Assembly (NCBI GenBank): GCA_963823675.1
Contig: CAWGMT010000012.1
Location: forward strand, 930,001-994,000
Direction: 5' to 3'
DNA: 64,000 nt
DNA from: CAWGMT01 sp963823675
GTDB lineage: Bacteria > Planctomycetota > Planctomycetia > Isosphaerales > Isosphaeraceae
The notes below the pieces were generated by a model. The model ran no database searches and was not told the DNA's origin. It was given only the letters and a program-made list of their open reading frames with translations. Shown piece after piece: positions 55,973-64,000 of this stretch. A program made the position numbers and the translations under genes. Numbering within the stretch: position 1 is the first letter of the stretch; each line of letters begins with the position of its first letter.

Positions 55973-57466
55973 TCAAGGGCGAGCCGCCGACGCAGCCTGG
56001 TCTTCTGCATCGCTTGCCTCCTCCACTTGCACCCTGGTGCCGTCGGCGATCGACGCATCGGGCTGAAGGATCACCTGGTCCTCCTGGGAAAGGCCGCTTA
56101 CCACCTCGACGAGCAGGCCGTTGTCCAGCCCCACCTGGACCTTGGCGCGGTGGACCTCACCCCCTTTGACCACGAGGACCGCGCCCTCACCCCGGCCGTT
56201 CCGTTCGATCAGGCACGACGACGGGATCGTCAGGCTGGTGATCATCTTCTCGAGCAGGATCCGAGCGCGGCCGAAGAGACCGTCCTTGAGGGCGCCGTCA
56301 GGATTGGGAAGGTCGATCTCGACCCGCATGTTGCGGTCTTTCAGGTCCTCCGACTCGGACATCCGGCTCACGGTCCCATGGAACGCCCGACCCCCCAGAG
56401 CATCGACCTGAACCGTCGCGGGATCGCCAACCTTGCAATAGGGGACATCGCGGTCGGGCACCAGCACGATGGTTCGCATCCGGTCAGTGACCGCGACAAT
56501 CAAGAGCGGGTCGCCCGCTCCTTCCGAGGCGGCACGGATGAACGATCCGCGGTGGACAGCCTCGCCGCGGAATGTGACAACGCCCGTATAGGGAGACGTG
56601 ATCTTGGTGTACTCGACGAAAACCTTGGCCATGTCGAGGTTGGCCTTACTGACCTCAATCCCTGCTTTGGCCTCCTTGACATCCGCCTGGGCCTTTTCCA
56701 CGTCCGCCTTGGCCTCGGCATAGTGGGCCGCGGCGGTCTTGATGCCGGCTTCCGCCGATCGAACCGACGCTTCCGCGGCATTCCATTCGGCGAACTGCTC
56801 GTCCACGAGCCGCTGTTCAATGGCGTCGCGCTGAGCGAGCGCGAAGATGCGCTCGTATTGTTTCTTGCGGTAGTCGCACAGAGCGACCATCTCCTCCAGC
56901 TTCGCCTTGGCCTCACCCTGCTTGGCAATCGCCGCCAGGACCGTCGCGTCGGCCACTTTCACCCGCGCCTCGGCCTGCGCTTCCGCCGCCCGCGCGTGAT
57001 CGAGCGCGGCCTGCGCCTGGAGGACCGCCACATGCTTCTCGGGATCGTAGACCTCCAGCAAGAGATCTCCCTCATGCACGCGGCTCCCCCGATCGACTTT
57101 CAGGGTCAGAACGAAGCCGGAGACCTTGGAATAGAGAGGCGCAAACTCGAAAGCGCGGATGTTCCCCGGCTGATAGGTCGTCCGTTCCATCCCCCCACGC
57201 TGCGCGTGCACAACCTTGACGCGGGCCTCCAGACTGCGATTCTTGGACTCAGCACCGGCGGCAGACACCCTCTCCTCGGATTTCTTTCGCTGCTCCTGCC
57301 CCGAGCTCAGCCAAAAAAAACCACCTCCCGCGACCAGCCCCGCCGCCAGCCCGATGAGGACGACCCGCCGCCAGGCCCAACGTTTTGCCGGCTGCTTGCG
57401 ATAGACCGCCGGGGCCTCTTGCCGCCCAACTTCTTCCTGCACGACCGCCACGTCAGTCGCAACCAT
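55973..57466 (-). CDS. HlyD-family efflux periplasmic adaptor
   Basis: About 497 residues from ATG 57466 (MVATDVAVVQEEVGRQ; an earlier in-frame ATG lies at 57,508). One membrane anchor (VVLIGLAAGLVAGGGFFWL), then the biotinyl-lipoyl half SGFVLTLKVDRGSRVHEGDL, a very long alpha-helical hairpin of about 190 residues (AEAQAEARVKVADATVLAAI, ADVKEAKAGIEVSKANLDMA), the second lipoyl half KITSPYTGVVTFRGEAVHRG and beta-barrel LPNPDGALKDGLFGRARILL. The long hairpin suits a TolC-docking adaptor. It is likely the third partner of the RND/TolC genes although unlinked in transcription. Confidence 0.9.
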   Translation of the reverse strand: MVATDVAVVQEEVGRQEAPAVYRKQPAKRWAWRRVVLIGLAAGLVAGGGFFWLSSGQEQRKKSEERVSAAGAESKNRSLEARVKVVHAQRGGMERTTYQPGNIRAFEFAPLYSKVSGFVLTLKVDRGSRVHEGDLLLEVYDPEKHVAVLQAQAALDHARAAEAQAEARVKVADATVLAAIAKQGEAKAKLEEMVALCDYRKKQYERIFALAQRDAIEQRLVDEQFAEWNAAEASVRSAEAGIKTAAAHYAEAKADVEKAQADVKEAKAGIEVSKANLDMAKVFVEYTKITSPYTGVVTFRGEAVHRGSFIRAASEGAGDPLLIVAVTDRMRTIVLVPDRDVPYCKVGDPATVQVDALGGRAFHGTVSRMSESEDLKDRNMRVEIDLPNPDGALKDGLFGRARILLEKMITSLTIPSSCLIERNGRGEGAVLVVKGGEVHRAKVQVGLDNGLLVEVVSGLSQEDQVILQPDASIADGTRVQVEEASDAEDQAASAARP

Positions 57467-58363
57467 ACAAACACCCTCACAATCAGTTGATTGGCACTCC
57501 GCAACCAAGATCCGCGTACGGCATCAAGGGGGCGCGAAAAAATAAAATGAGCAGTTTCTTTCTTGGGGGACGGCCGCCCTCGGCCGTCATTTCTCCGGAC
57601 AGCCGAGGGCGGCTGTCCAACATTCGGAGTCACGCATCCGCCATTTGGCCAACGTATTCTTGCACGGCTCCGGACATCCGGCCGACCCGCGCCGCGCCCG
57701 GGAAAAGCCAATTCCAGCGCGCGGCACGAAGTGGCACAGTTCAAGTTCGTAGCGGATGGGTGGTAGGCAAGGTGCTGAGGACCCAGACTCCGAATCGAAC
57801 CCGTTTTCCCCGGTGTGTGTCTGGCAGCGGGAAGAGCGAATCTGGGAGAGCGCAACCGGCCGGTCGGCGCTCCGTTCCGGGACCCTGGCACGCGATTCCG
57901 ATCTCGACCGCCTGGTCGTTAAGAATGGGGAGGGTGCTCCCGCGAAGCTTGGGTACCGAGAGCCTTGCGGCCGGCACTCGGGCCGCCTCGCTGCTCGTCC
58001 GATTCGCCGCCCACATCACCCGAAGGGATGGCCCACCCAGGTGGCAGACGATGATGAGCGTCGAGATGCTCAAGTATCGGAGAGATGGCGTTCGGAAATG
58101 TCGCATGGGCCACCGACTCCGAGGGCACACGTTTTAACACCTTCAATGCTAGGAATTTTAACGCGGTGAGTCAACCGGCCACGATGAGAAGCTCCGCGGG
58201 CGGAATCGAGGGGGAAACCGAAACGTGTCTTTGGTAAGATCAATCGTGATCGCAACTGTGCCGCATTGCTGCTGATCCTACGTTGGAGGCGCGTGACGGG
58301 CGCAAGCGAGAAGAAAGCGGCCTTTACGACGATCGACGCCGATGTGAGGAGCGGAGCGTGTCC
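57467..58363. other. intergenic, about 900 bases, one palindromic repeat, no gene seen
   Basis: Spacer between divergent HlyD and STAS genes. Contains the repeat at 57,531-57,628. Several open frames are present on both strands but have the Arg/Pro/Ser-biased composition of shadow frames and no recognisable product. Confidence 0.5.
57531..57628. repeat. GACGGCCGCCCTCGGCCGTC palindromic element
   Basis: GCGAAAAAATAAAATGAGCA leader, then GACGGCCGCCCTCGGCCGTC and GACAGCCGAGGGCGGCTGTC. Second location of the element found at 49,618-49,790; placed just upstream of the HlyD gene. Confidence 0.85.
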
Positions 58364-58726
58364 ATGTCTGCCGAAGATTACCAGTACATCACGTACAAGA
58401 ACGTCAACGGCGTCGCCGTCGTGAGTTTCCTCGAATCCGTCTCCATGTTCGAGGCCGACAAAGTCCAGGGCGTGGGGCGGGAATTAATTGACCTGATCCA
58501 AGGCAAGCGATACACCAAGCTATTGCTAAACATGACCAACGCCGGCTTCGTCTCGAGCTCGATGCTGGCGCATCTCGTGAAGCTGCTCAACAAGGTCAGG
58601 GAAGTCAAAGGAAAACTGCGACTGTGCGGCCTCCGGCCGCCTGTGCAGGACGCCTTCAAGGTTAGCAACTTTGACAAGATCTTCGAGATCTTCCCCGACG
58701 AAGCATCCGCATTGAAAAAGTTTTGA
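58364..58726 (+). CDS. STAS-domain anti-sigma factor antagonist-like protein
   Basis: 120 residues, a single SpoIIAA-type STAS domain from ATG 58364. Strand ITYKNVNGVAVVSFLE, helix region DLIQGKRYTKLLLNM and the phosphorylation loop NAGFVSSSMLAHLVKLL with Ser residues where SpoIIAA/RsbV carry theirs, then LRLCGLRPPVQDAFKVSNFD and EIFPDEASALKKF. It would normally be paired with a serine-kinase anti-sigma factor, but none is adjacent. In-frame codons upstream to 58,283 are not conserved. Confidence 0.9.
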   Translation: MSAEDYQYITYKNVNGVAVVSFLESVSMFEADKVQGVGRELIDLIQGKRYTKLLLNMTNAGFVSSSMLAHLVKLLNKVREVKGKLRLCGLRPPVQDAFKVSNFDKIFEIFPDEASALKKF

Positions 58727-58758
58727 TCGTCTGCCCAGAGCGGCGGAGCCGCAACCAA

Positions 58759-58841
58759 GGGATCGGGGGACAGAGCCCCTCCTATACAAATCGCCGCGCC
58801 GTGCCGGCCTCTTGTAGGAGCCGGCTCTGTCCGGCGATCCC
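58759..58841. repeat. GGGATCGGGGGACAGAGCCC palindromic repeat
   Basis: Outer arms GGGATCG...CGATCCC and inner CTCCTATACAA/TTGTAGGAG. Single copy of the 85-base unit tandem at 37,609-37,806. Lies just after the STAS gene. Confidence 0.85.
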
Positions 58842-58912
58842 AAGATGCGCGCATCGTGCGGAGATCTCATCTAACCGCGAGAATCGTTAAAGTCGAACTG
58901 CGGCGCGGGCCG

Positions 58913-61016
58913 ATGAATGCCGAAGACGGATTCCCCGTACTGTCGCAACCGACTCTCGGAAATTGTTCGCATCGATCTCGAATTGCCGGCGTTTCCCGTG
59001 CGCTTCGGCGTCTTCGCCGATCCGGAGGTTGCGTGTTGACGACGGGTCGTTGTGTTGCTCTGCTCCAGATCGCACGTCTCGCAACCTTGACGGGGCTTGC
59101 CATTGGCAGCACCACCCAGGCACGCGCCCAGACTACGCCGGATTCGCACGCTCCCTCGACGTCCCCGCCGGCAGCGGCTTCGCCTTCCAGCGTGAGACCG
59201 AACGGTTCCGACGGAGCTACAACGAGCGTCGAAGGCCGGCTCAAACGAATCGAGGAAGCCTACCTGCGGATGGAGCAGGGCAACCGCCGGCTGCGCGGAA
59301 TACGAGGCGCTTCAGAAGCGATTTGACGATGTCTCGCAGTTACTCCGCGAGAACCAGGCCGCCAACTCGCGTGCCACCACGGCTCGAGCGCTGACGGTGA
59401 GCCGGAGCACGCCCAGCGTTCCTGACCCGGTGACTCCACCGGCAAGCCAGGAACCCCGGCTCGACCGCGATGTTTCGGGAGCGCCGGCCAGCGGGGCGAC
59501 GACACAGCCGAGAGCCCCTTCCGGTCAACCGCCGGCTGTCGGTGCTGAAGGCAGAATGGGAAGAGGAACGGGCGCCCCGGTCGAGATGGAATCCGCGCCG
59601 TCACCCGAAACCGAATCGCGCATGGAGCTCATTTCGGGCGGATCGCGGATGGATAAGGCCGGTGCCGGTGCCGAAGGAACGGGAGGTCGAACCAGTCCCG
59701 AACAGCAGCCCACCGCGGCCGCCGCGGCCCGAGAAACCAGGGAAGGCGGGGCCTACAGGCCCGACGCCGGGCCGCCGATCCACCCGTCGAAGGTCCGGTT
59801 CGGCGAAGGCCTCGAATTCCTCTCCGACGACGAAGAATTCCGCCTTCAGTTCCACAATCTGACGCAGGCGGATTTCGTCGGCTTTCCCAGGGCCGACCAG
59901 GGCATACTCCAGTCTCAGTTCTACATCCCGCGGCAGCGCTGGTATTTCACCGGCGATCTGACCAAGAACATCGGGTTCTACACGGTGATCAACCGGGGTT
60001 ATGGGTCGCTTGATCTCCTGGACGCTTTCCTGTCGTTCCGAATCGCCGATGACAGGCTGCGCTTGCGAGTTGGACGCATGAAGACGCCCTATCTCTACGA
60101 GTATTTCTCGATTTCTGAGGGCGACCTGATCGCTCCGGAACGGTCCATCTACGCTGACAATATGGGGCTCAACCGCCAGATCGGCGCCATGTTTCTCGGT
60201 CAGGTTTTCGACGATCGAGTCGGCTACGCAGTCGGCGTCTTCAACGGGCCCCGCCGGTCGTTTCAAGACTTCAACAGCGCCAAGGACTTGATCGGCAACG
60301 TCACAACTCGCCCGTTCTTGCACTGGGACGATTTCCCGGCGCTCCAGTATCTTAATTTTGGCGGATCGTTCGACGCCGGCTACCAGAACAATTCGACCGT
60401 TCAGCCCCAGTATTTCGAGACGGCCAACGATCAGACCAGCGGCACCGGCGCGATCAGCCTCTCGCCGTCCTTCCTCGCCCTCAACAAGAACGTCATCGAG
60501 CTCGGCGAGCGCTGCCAGTGGGCCGCTCACGTCGTCTGGTTCTACAAGAGCTTCTTCTTCATTGCCGAGTACGGCGGCGGCCGGGCCGGTTACGGTTTCC
60601 TCAACGAGAAAATCTCGACGCCGATTAACTACGACGGCTATTTCGTGCAAGCCTCTTACTTCCTGACCGGCGAGGAGCTCACGCGCCGAGTGAACGTCGT
60701 CCAGCCGCGGCGCGACTTCAATTTCAACTGGCTCAAGCACAAGGGAGAGTTTGCTCCCGGCGCCATCGAGATTCACGCGCGCTACAGCACGATGGAGCTC
60801 GGCAAAAACATCTTCACAGGGGGGTTCGCCGACCCCAACCTGTGGACCAACCACGTCTGGGCCACGGATATCGGCTTGAACTGGTATCTCAACTTCTATA
60901 CCAAGATCATGCTCGACTGGCAGCATGCCGAATTCGGTAACCCTGTCGTCCTGGGCACGAACAAGTTCGGCACGGCAACCGACCTGTTCTGGTTACGGTT
61001 TCAGCTCTTTTTCTGA
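58913..61016 (+). CDS. outer-membrane porin, phosphate-selective O/P type (one frameshift)
   Basis: ATG 58913 opens a long N-terminus with a signal-like stretch (LATLTGLAIGSTTQARAQ) and a coiled coil VEGRLKRIEEAYLRMEQGNR. One extra base near 59,298 breaks the frame; the other frame continues EYEALQKRFDDVSQLLREN and a long Pro/Ser-rich linker, then the 16-18-strand barrel: FRLQFHNLTQADFVGF, WYFTGDLTKNIGFYTVINRG, RLRLRVGRMKTPYLYEYFSI, AMFLGQVFDDRVGYAVGVFN, ending in FWLRFQLFF with the C-terminal Phe needed for barrel assembly. Probably an anion porin anchored by its coiled coil. About 700 residues across the slip. Confidence 0.88.
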
Positions 61017-61089
61017 TGCGTCTTGAGTGTCCCGACCTGGCGGCACGGAGACGTTCCAAGGTTGAATCGCGGAGGACGGTCTGGAAACC

Positions 61090-62424
61090 ATGAAAGAAAC
61101 CCGGAGGACGCGTCGGCGCTCGTTGCGAACGACGATCGAGGTTGAGTGCCTCGAGAGTCGCGTCGTGCAGAGCACCAGACCGGCGATTTCGCCCTTGCTC
61201 GTGGATCCGGCCGGGTACCAGGCGGTTCACCCCAATCTGCCGGTCATGCCCTTCGCCACTCCGTCGAAGAAAGCCTCGTTCGTCGATCCCACGGTTAATG
61301 TTGAGAATGGCAACACGGTGGTTCTCGGTTTTCAGGACTTCGTCGGTCCCTACGCCGTGCTCGACGGCCGCGGGGGTGCCATCAAGATCGGCAATGCTTC
61401 GGACGTGCTCGACAACGCGTCGATCATCGCCAACACCGCTCATCGCGGCAAGGCGACGACCGTAATCATTGGCGATAGCGTGGTCGTCGGTTTCGGGGCC
61501 GAGATCGAAGGCCCGAGCACGATCGGCGCCTTTTATTCCGCCAGCCAGCCCACTTCGATCGGCGCAGGCGCCCTGGTCGATGGGGCGACCATCGAGGCCG
61601 GCGCGATCGTCTCGCCGCGGGCTCGCGTTGGCCCCGGCGTGACCGTGCCGACGGGATTCCGGGTGCTGCCAGGCGCGAGCGTCACCACAAATGCCGAGGC
61701 ATCCGATCCCAAACTCGGCAAGGTCGTGCCCGTGACTTCGTCCGATATCTCAACCATCGAGAAGACTCTGTCCCAGAATCAGTCGCTGGCAGCGGGGTAT
61801 ACTGCGCTCTACCAAGGAAGCTCGGCTACAGGTGCCAGTCCGGGCGCTAACCCTGTGGTCAGTGGAGTCTACAATGGCGACCTGGCGACCGTTCTGGGAG
61901 CTGGGTACGAGCCCGGCCCGTCATCGGCTTCATTCGAGCCCGCGGAAACGGCGCCGTCGTTTTTGACCCCGCGGCAGGGTTTGCAGCCGACGCCCCTCAG
62001 CCTTTTTCCCGGCAGGATTACCGGTGAGGTCAAGATCAGCATGCGGATCTGGCAGGCGGCACACCACCTGGGCCGGGCAAATGCCATTCGTGCCGACGAA
62101 GGCCAGCCGATCGCGATCGGATCGATCGCCCATACCGGCCAGCACGTCACGATCAACTCGCCCGGGGGCGGAACGCTCACGATCGGCGAGAACTTCCGCG
62201 CGGGGCCCCGCGCCGTGATCCTGGGCGGCCCGAATGTGAACGCCAAGATCGGCGATGACGTGAGCATTGGGTCGGGTGCCGTCGTCGATCGCACCTCGCT
62301 GGGTTCCGGATCGCAGGTGGGAGCCGGCGCGTACTTGCTGGGTTCGAGCTTCCCCCCCAACACCGTAGTCCCCCCTGGAGCCATCTATATCAACAACAAA
62401 CTCGAGGGTTACGTACAATGGTGA
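61090..62424 (+). CDS. secreted gamma-carbonic-anhydrase-like (left-handed beta-helix) protein
   Basis: 444 residues from ATG 61090. The N-terminus has VECLESRVVQS, the planctomycete export motif. Two left-handed beta-helix blocks of hexapeptide repeats follow, residues 70-215 (FVGPYAVLDGRGGAIKIGNA, VIIGDSVVVGFGAEIEGPST) and 345-435 (ITINSPGGG-like GGGTLTIGENFRAGPRAVIL, NAKIGDDVSIGSGAVVDRTS). Related secreted proteins have been described as carbonic-anhydrase-like (CamH type). Several His occur (NTAHRGK, IAHTGQH) but the metal triad cannot be assigned by eye. It follows the porin by 74 bases. Confidence 0.75.
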   Translation: MKETRRTRRRSLRTTIEVECLESRVVQSTRPAISPLLVDPAGYQAVHPNLPVMPFATPSKKASFVDPTVNVENGNTVVLGFQDFVGPYAVLDGRGGAIKIGNASDVLDNASIIANTAHRGKATTVIIGDSVVVGFGAEIEGPSTIGAFYSASQPTSIGAGALVDGATIEAGAIVSPRARVGPGVTVPTGFRVLPGASVTTNAEASDPKLGKVVPVTSSDISTIEKTLSQNQSLAAGYTALYQGSSATGASPGANPVVSGVYNGDLATVLGAGYEPGPSSASFEPAETAPSFLTPRQGLQPTPLSLFPGRITGEVKISMRIWQAAHHLGRANAIRADEGQPIAIGSIAHTGQHVTINSPGGGTLTIGENFRAGPRAVILGGPNVNAKIGDDVSIGSGAVVDRTSLGSGSQVGAGAYLLGSSFPPNTVVPPGAIYINNKLEGYVQW

Positions 62425-62543
62425 AATAACCTACGCTCGCCTCAATTATTGGCCGAAAACCGGCAATGACTTCGCGGTTGATCCGCCGCGACCGGGCGAA
62501 GTCCACGCTCAGCCGACGATATCGCCTGGAAGGACGCGCAGCG

Positions 62544-63875
62544 ATGAATACACAACCTGGCGCCACGCAACGAGAATCGGCCTGGGTGGCCATCGTCCTT
62601 TCGCCGTTGCGCGCGGTCGAACGCATGCGGGGCTGGCGGCGGCTCGCGCTTGTGGCGCTGTATGGGATTATTGCGCTGGTGACCTGCGCGCTGGGGTGGC
62701 GACACGCGCAGCTCGCCAAATTGCCGGACGTCGGTGATCCCTTCGCCGGGGCTGCCTTGCGCTTGCCCGCTCGCGTCCCGGACGACCGCAACGCATTCTT
62801 CATTTATCGACGGGCCGTGGAGCGGTTTCAAGACATGAACGAGGCGGAGAGTGCATCGTTCTCGAAAGCTAACTTCTCGTGGTTGGATGCGGACGCGACC
62901 TTCCGCGGCTGGGTCATGGAGCACGACGAGGGGATTTCCCTGCTTTGCGCCGGGTCCGACAAGCCGGATTGCTTGGTCGAAACGCCGACGACCGCGGCGG
63001 AACGTGCCGCGACCATCGACAACAACGCGCTCTGCGCGCACCTCTCGTGGATTGGTACCGCGGCCCTCTTCAAGGCCGCGCGGCTGCGATCCGAGGGTGA
63101 CCCGTCCGGCGCGTGGAGGCTGCTCAAGGCCGTCGTGCGCGCCAGCCGGCATATCGAATGGGCTGTCTCGACGGCCGATGGCCGTTCCGTGGGGATCGGC
63201 CTGATCCAGTACGCAAGCGAGCCGGTCGCCGACTGGGCCAACGACCCGGCAGTTGGCGTTCCGCTCCTGCGCCGGGCGCTCGACGACCTGGCGGCTGCGG
63301 AATCCCTCACACCTCCGCTCTCGACGTTCTACCGCCGCGAATATCTGATCGCCGTGGAGTCACTCAAGAATTTGCAACCTTTGATCGCCGCGCGGGCACA
63401 GGCGCGGCACGATCTCGGCCGCTGGCACGTGCTGGACCTCGCGCCGCGACTGGAAGCGTTTCTGAGTGGCGAGCCCGAGCGGAGCCGCCGTGTGCTCAAT
63501 CTGCTGGTCGCTAACGACGTGGCCTGGTGCGATCGCCCTGTCGCTCTTCGGCCGGAGTTCGCCGGCGAGACGCTTCACATTTTTGTGCCCGACCCGGCAG
63601 CGCCGGCGGCCGCGCGAGCCGTGGCGCCCGAACAGCTCGCCCGCCTGGCCGAGTCGGCCTTGATCGCGCCTAACCCGAGCTGGCGAATGGGCGAGCTCGA
63701 CAAATGGGAACGCATCGATCGCTGGTCGCTCCGAGAACTCAATCAGGCGGTCGTCGTGTCGTTATTCACCAAGGAGATGGGCCGTGCTCCCGCATCGCCG
63801 GCCGAAGCGTTCCGGCGCTATCGCCCGTTACCGGGCGACTCACCGGACCGAGATGAGGCCGAGCCATTGCCCTGA
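62544..63875 (+). CDS. membrane-anchored hypothetical protein
   Basis: 443 residues from ATG 62544 (MNTQPGATQRESAWVAIVLS); one hydrophobic segment LALVALYGIIALVTCALGW near residue 40 anchors a large extracytoplasmic domain. That domain is mostly alpha-helical with conserved-looking blocks RVPDDRNAFFIYRRAVERFQ, TAALFKAARLRSEGDPSGAW and LIAPNPSWRMGELDKWERID. I recognise the general type from planctomycetes but cannot name a family or function. Confidence 0.7.
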   Translation: MNTQPGATQRESAWVAIVLSPLRAVERMRGWRRLALVALYGIIALVTCALGWRHAQLAKLPDVGDPFAGAALRLPARVPDDRNAFFIYRRAVERFQDMNEAESASFSKANFSWLDADATFRGWVMEHDEGISLLCAGSDKPDCLVETPTTAAERAATIDNNALCAHLSWIGTAALFKAARLRSEGDPSGAWRLLKAVVRASRHIEWAVSTADGRSVGIGLIQYASEPVADWANDPAVGVPLLRRALDDLAAAESLTPPLSTFYRREYLIAVESLKNLQPLIAARAQARHDLGRWHVLDLAPRLEAFLSGEPERSRRVLNLLVANDVAWCDRPVALRPEFAGETLHIFVPDPAAPAAARAVAPEQLARLAESALIAPNPSWRMGELDKWERIDRWSLRELNQAVVVSLFTKEMGRAPASPAEAFRRYRPLPGDSPDRDEAEPLP

Positions 63876-63920
63876 GCCAAAAGGGATCGCTCAGGTGGAG
63901 GCTGCGAACTCATTCGTCCG

Positions 63921-64000
63921 CTATCGCTTGACGCGCGTGCGATTCTTGTCGTCTTTGGCGGCGGCGGCAAGCTCGGCAGCCAGCTTGTGCCAGCGGGCCG
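63921..64000 (-). CDS. C-terminal end of an unidentified gene (cut by window)
   Basis: The last 25 codons before TAG at 63,921-63,923 read ARWHKLAAELAAAAKDDK and RTRVKR, a helical basic end with good codon usage. The rest lies beyond the window, and no identity can be given. Confidence 0.45.
   Translation of the reverse strand, partial: ARWHKLAAELAAAAKDDKNRTRVKR

Noticed and set aside
55901..57490. 529-codon plus-strand frame over the HlyD adaptor
   Set aside because: Shadow of a clear HlyD protein on the minus strand.

Overview
The window looks like planctomycete chromosome, probably from the Isosphaeraceae/Gemmataceae side of the phylum. It is GC-rich. It carries very large kinase/STAND/SUMF1-type proteins, ECF sigma/anti-sigma pairs, many secreted proteins that begin with the planctomycete L-E-x-R-x-x-x-S type motif, a dockerin protein, DUF4058, Uma2, HAF/BIG2 surface proteins and many GTG/TTG starts. 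Species assignment is inference.

Layout. 1-1.7 kb: def-fmt (minus). 1.9-12.6 kb: two huge paralogous signalling proteins in tandem (plus), a Ser/Thr kinase-nSTAND-BTRD1-SUMF1-like protein and a TIR-nSTAND-SUMF1-like protein. 12.6-22.1 kb: a minus-strand gene train of ECF sigma factor, anti-sigma factor, ABC ATPase, ABC permease, Gldg-type protein, DUF4340 protein and, further off, an SGNH hydrolase. 22.1-34.5 kb: an accessory island of IS91-like transposase with tyrosine recombinase, Uma2, a deleted TIR-WD40 gene, a HAF-BIG2 surface protein, aminotransferase, CHAT and transposase fragments, and hicAB between direct repeats. 34.4-37.6 kb: cytochrome c lipoprotein, miaB, SUKH protein. 37.9-41 kb: glnE with many indels. 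41.2-44.2 kb: a sulfur/redox cluster of CoA-disulfide reductase-rhodanese, rhodanese-membrane protein and a divergent ArsR regulator. 45.3-57.5 kb: an internally deleted malate dehydrogenase, an RND pump with many indels, two TolC-type outer-membrane proteins, a dockerin protein, DUF4058 and an HlyD adaptor. 58.4-64 kb: STAS protein, O/P-type porin, secreted gamma-carbonic-anhydrase-like protein, a membrane-anchored unknown and the end of another gene.

Two features run through the whole window. First, many genes are interrupted by single-base indels, mostly +1, while their codons otherwise stay intact; glnE and the RND pump are worst. This looks more like residual sequence error or very recent decay than old pseudogenes, so frameshifted genes are given here as one feature across the breaks where the product is clear. 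Second, spacers, and even linkers inside the two giant proteins, carry several families of short palindromic repeats.

The best candidate for an undescribed system is the kinase/TIR pair at 1.9-12.6 kb: two STAND NTPases with different N-terminal signalling domains and a shared, apparently non-catalytic C-type-lectin-like SUMF1 C-terminus.
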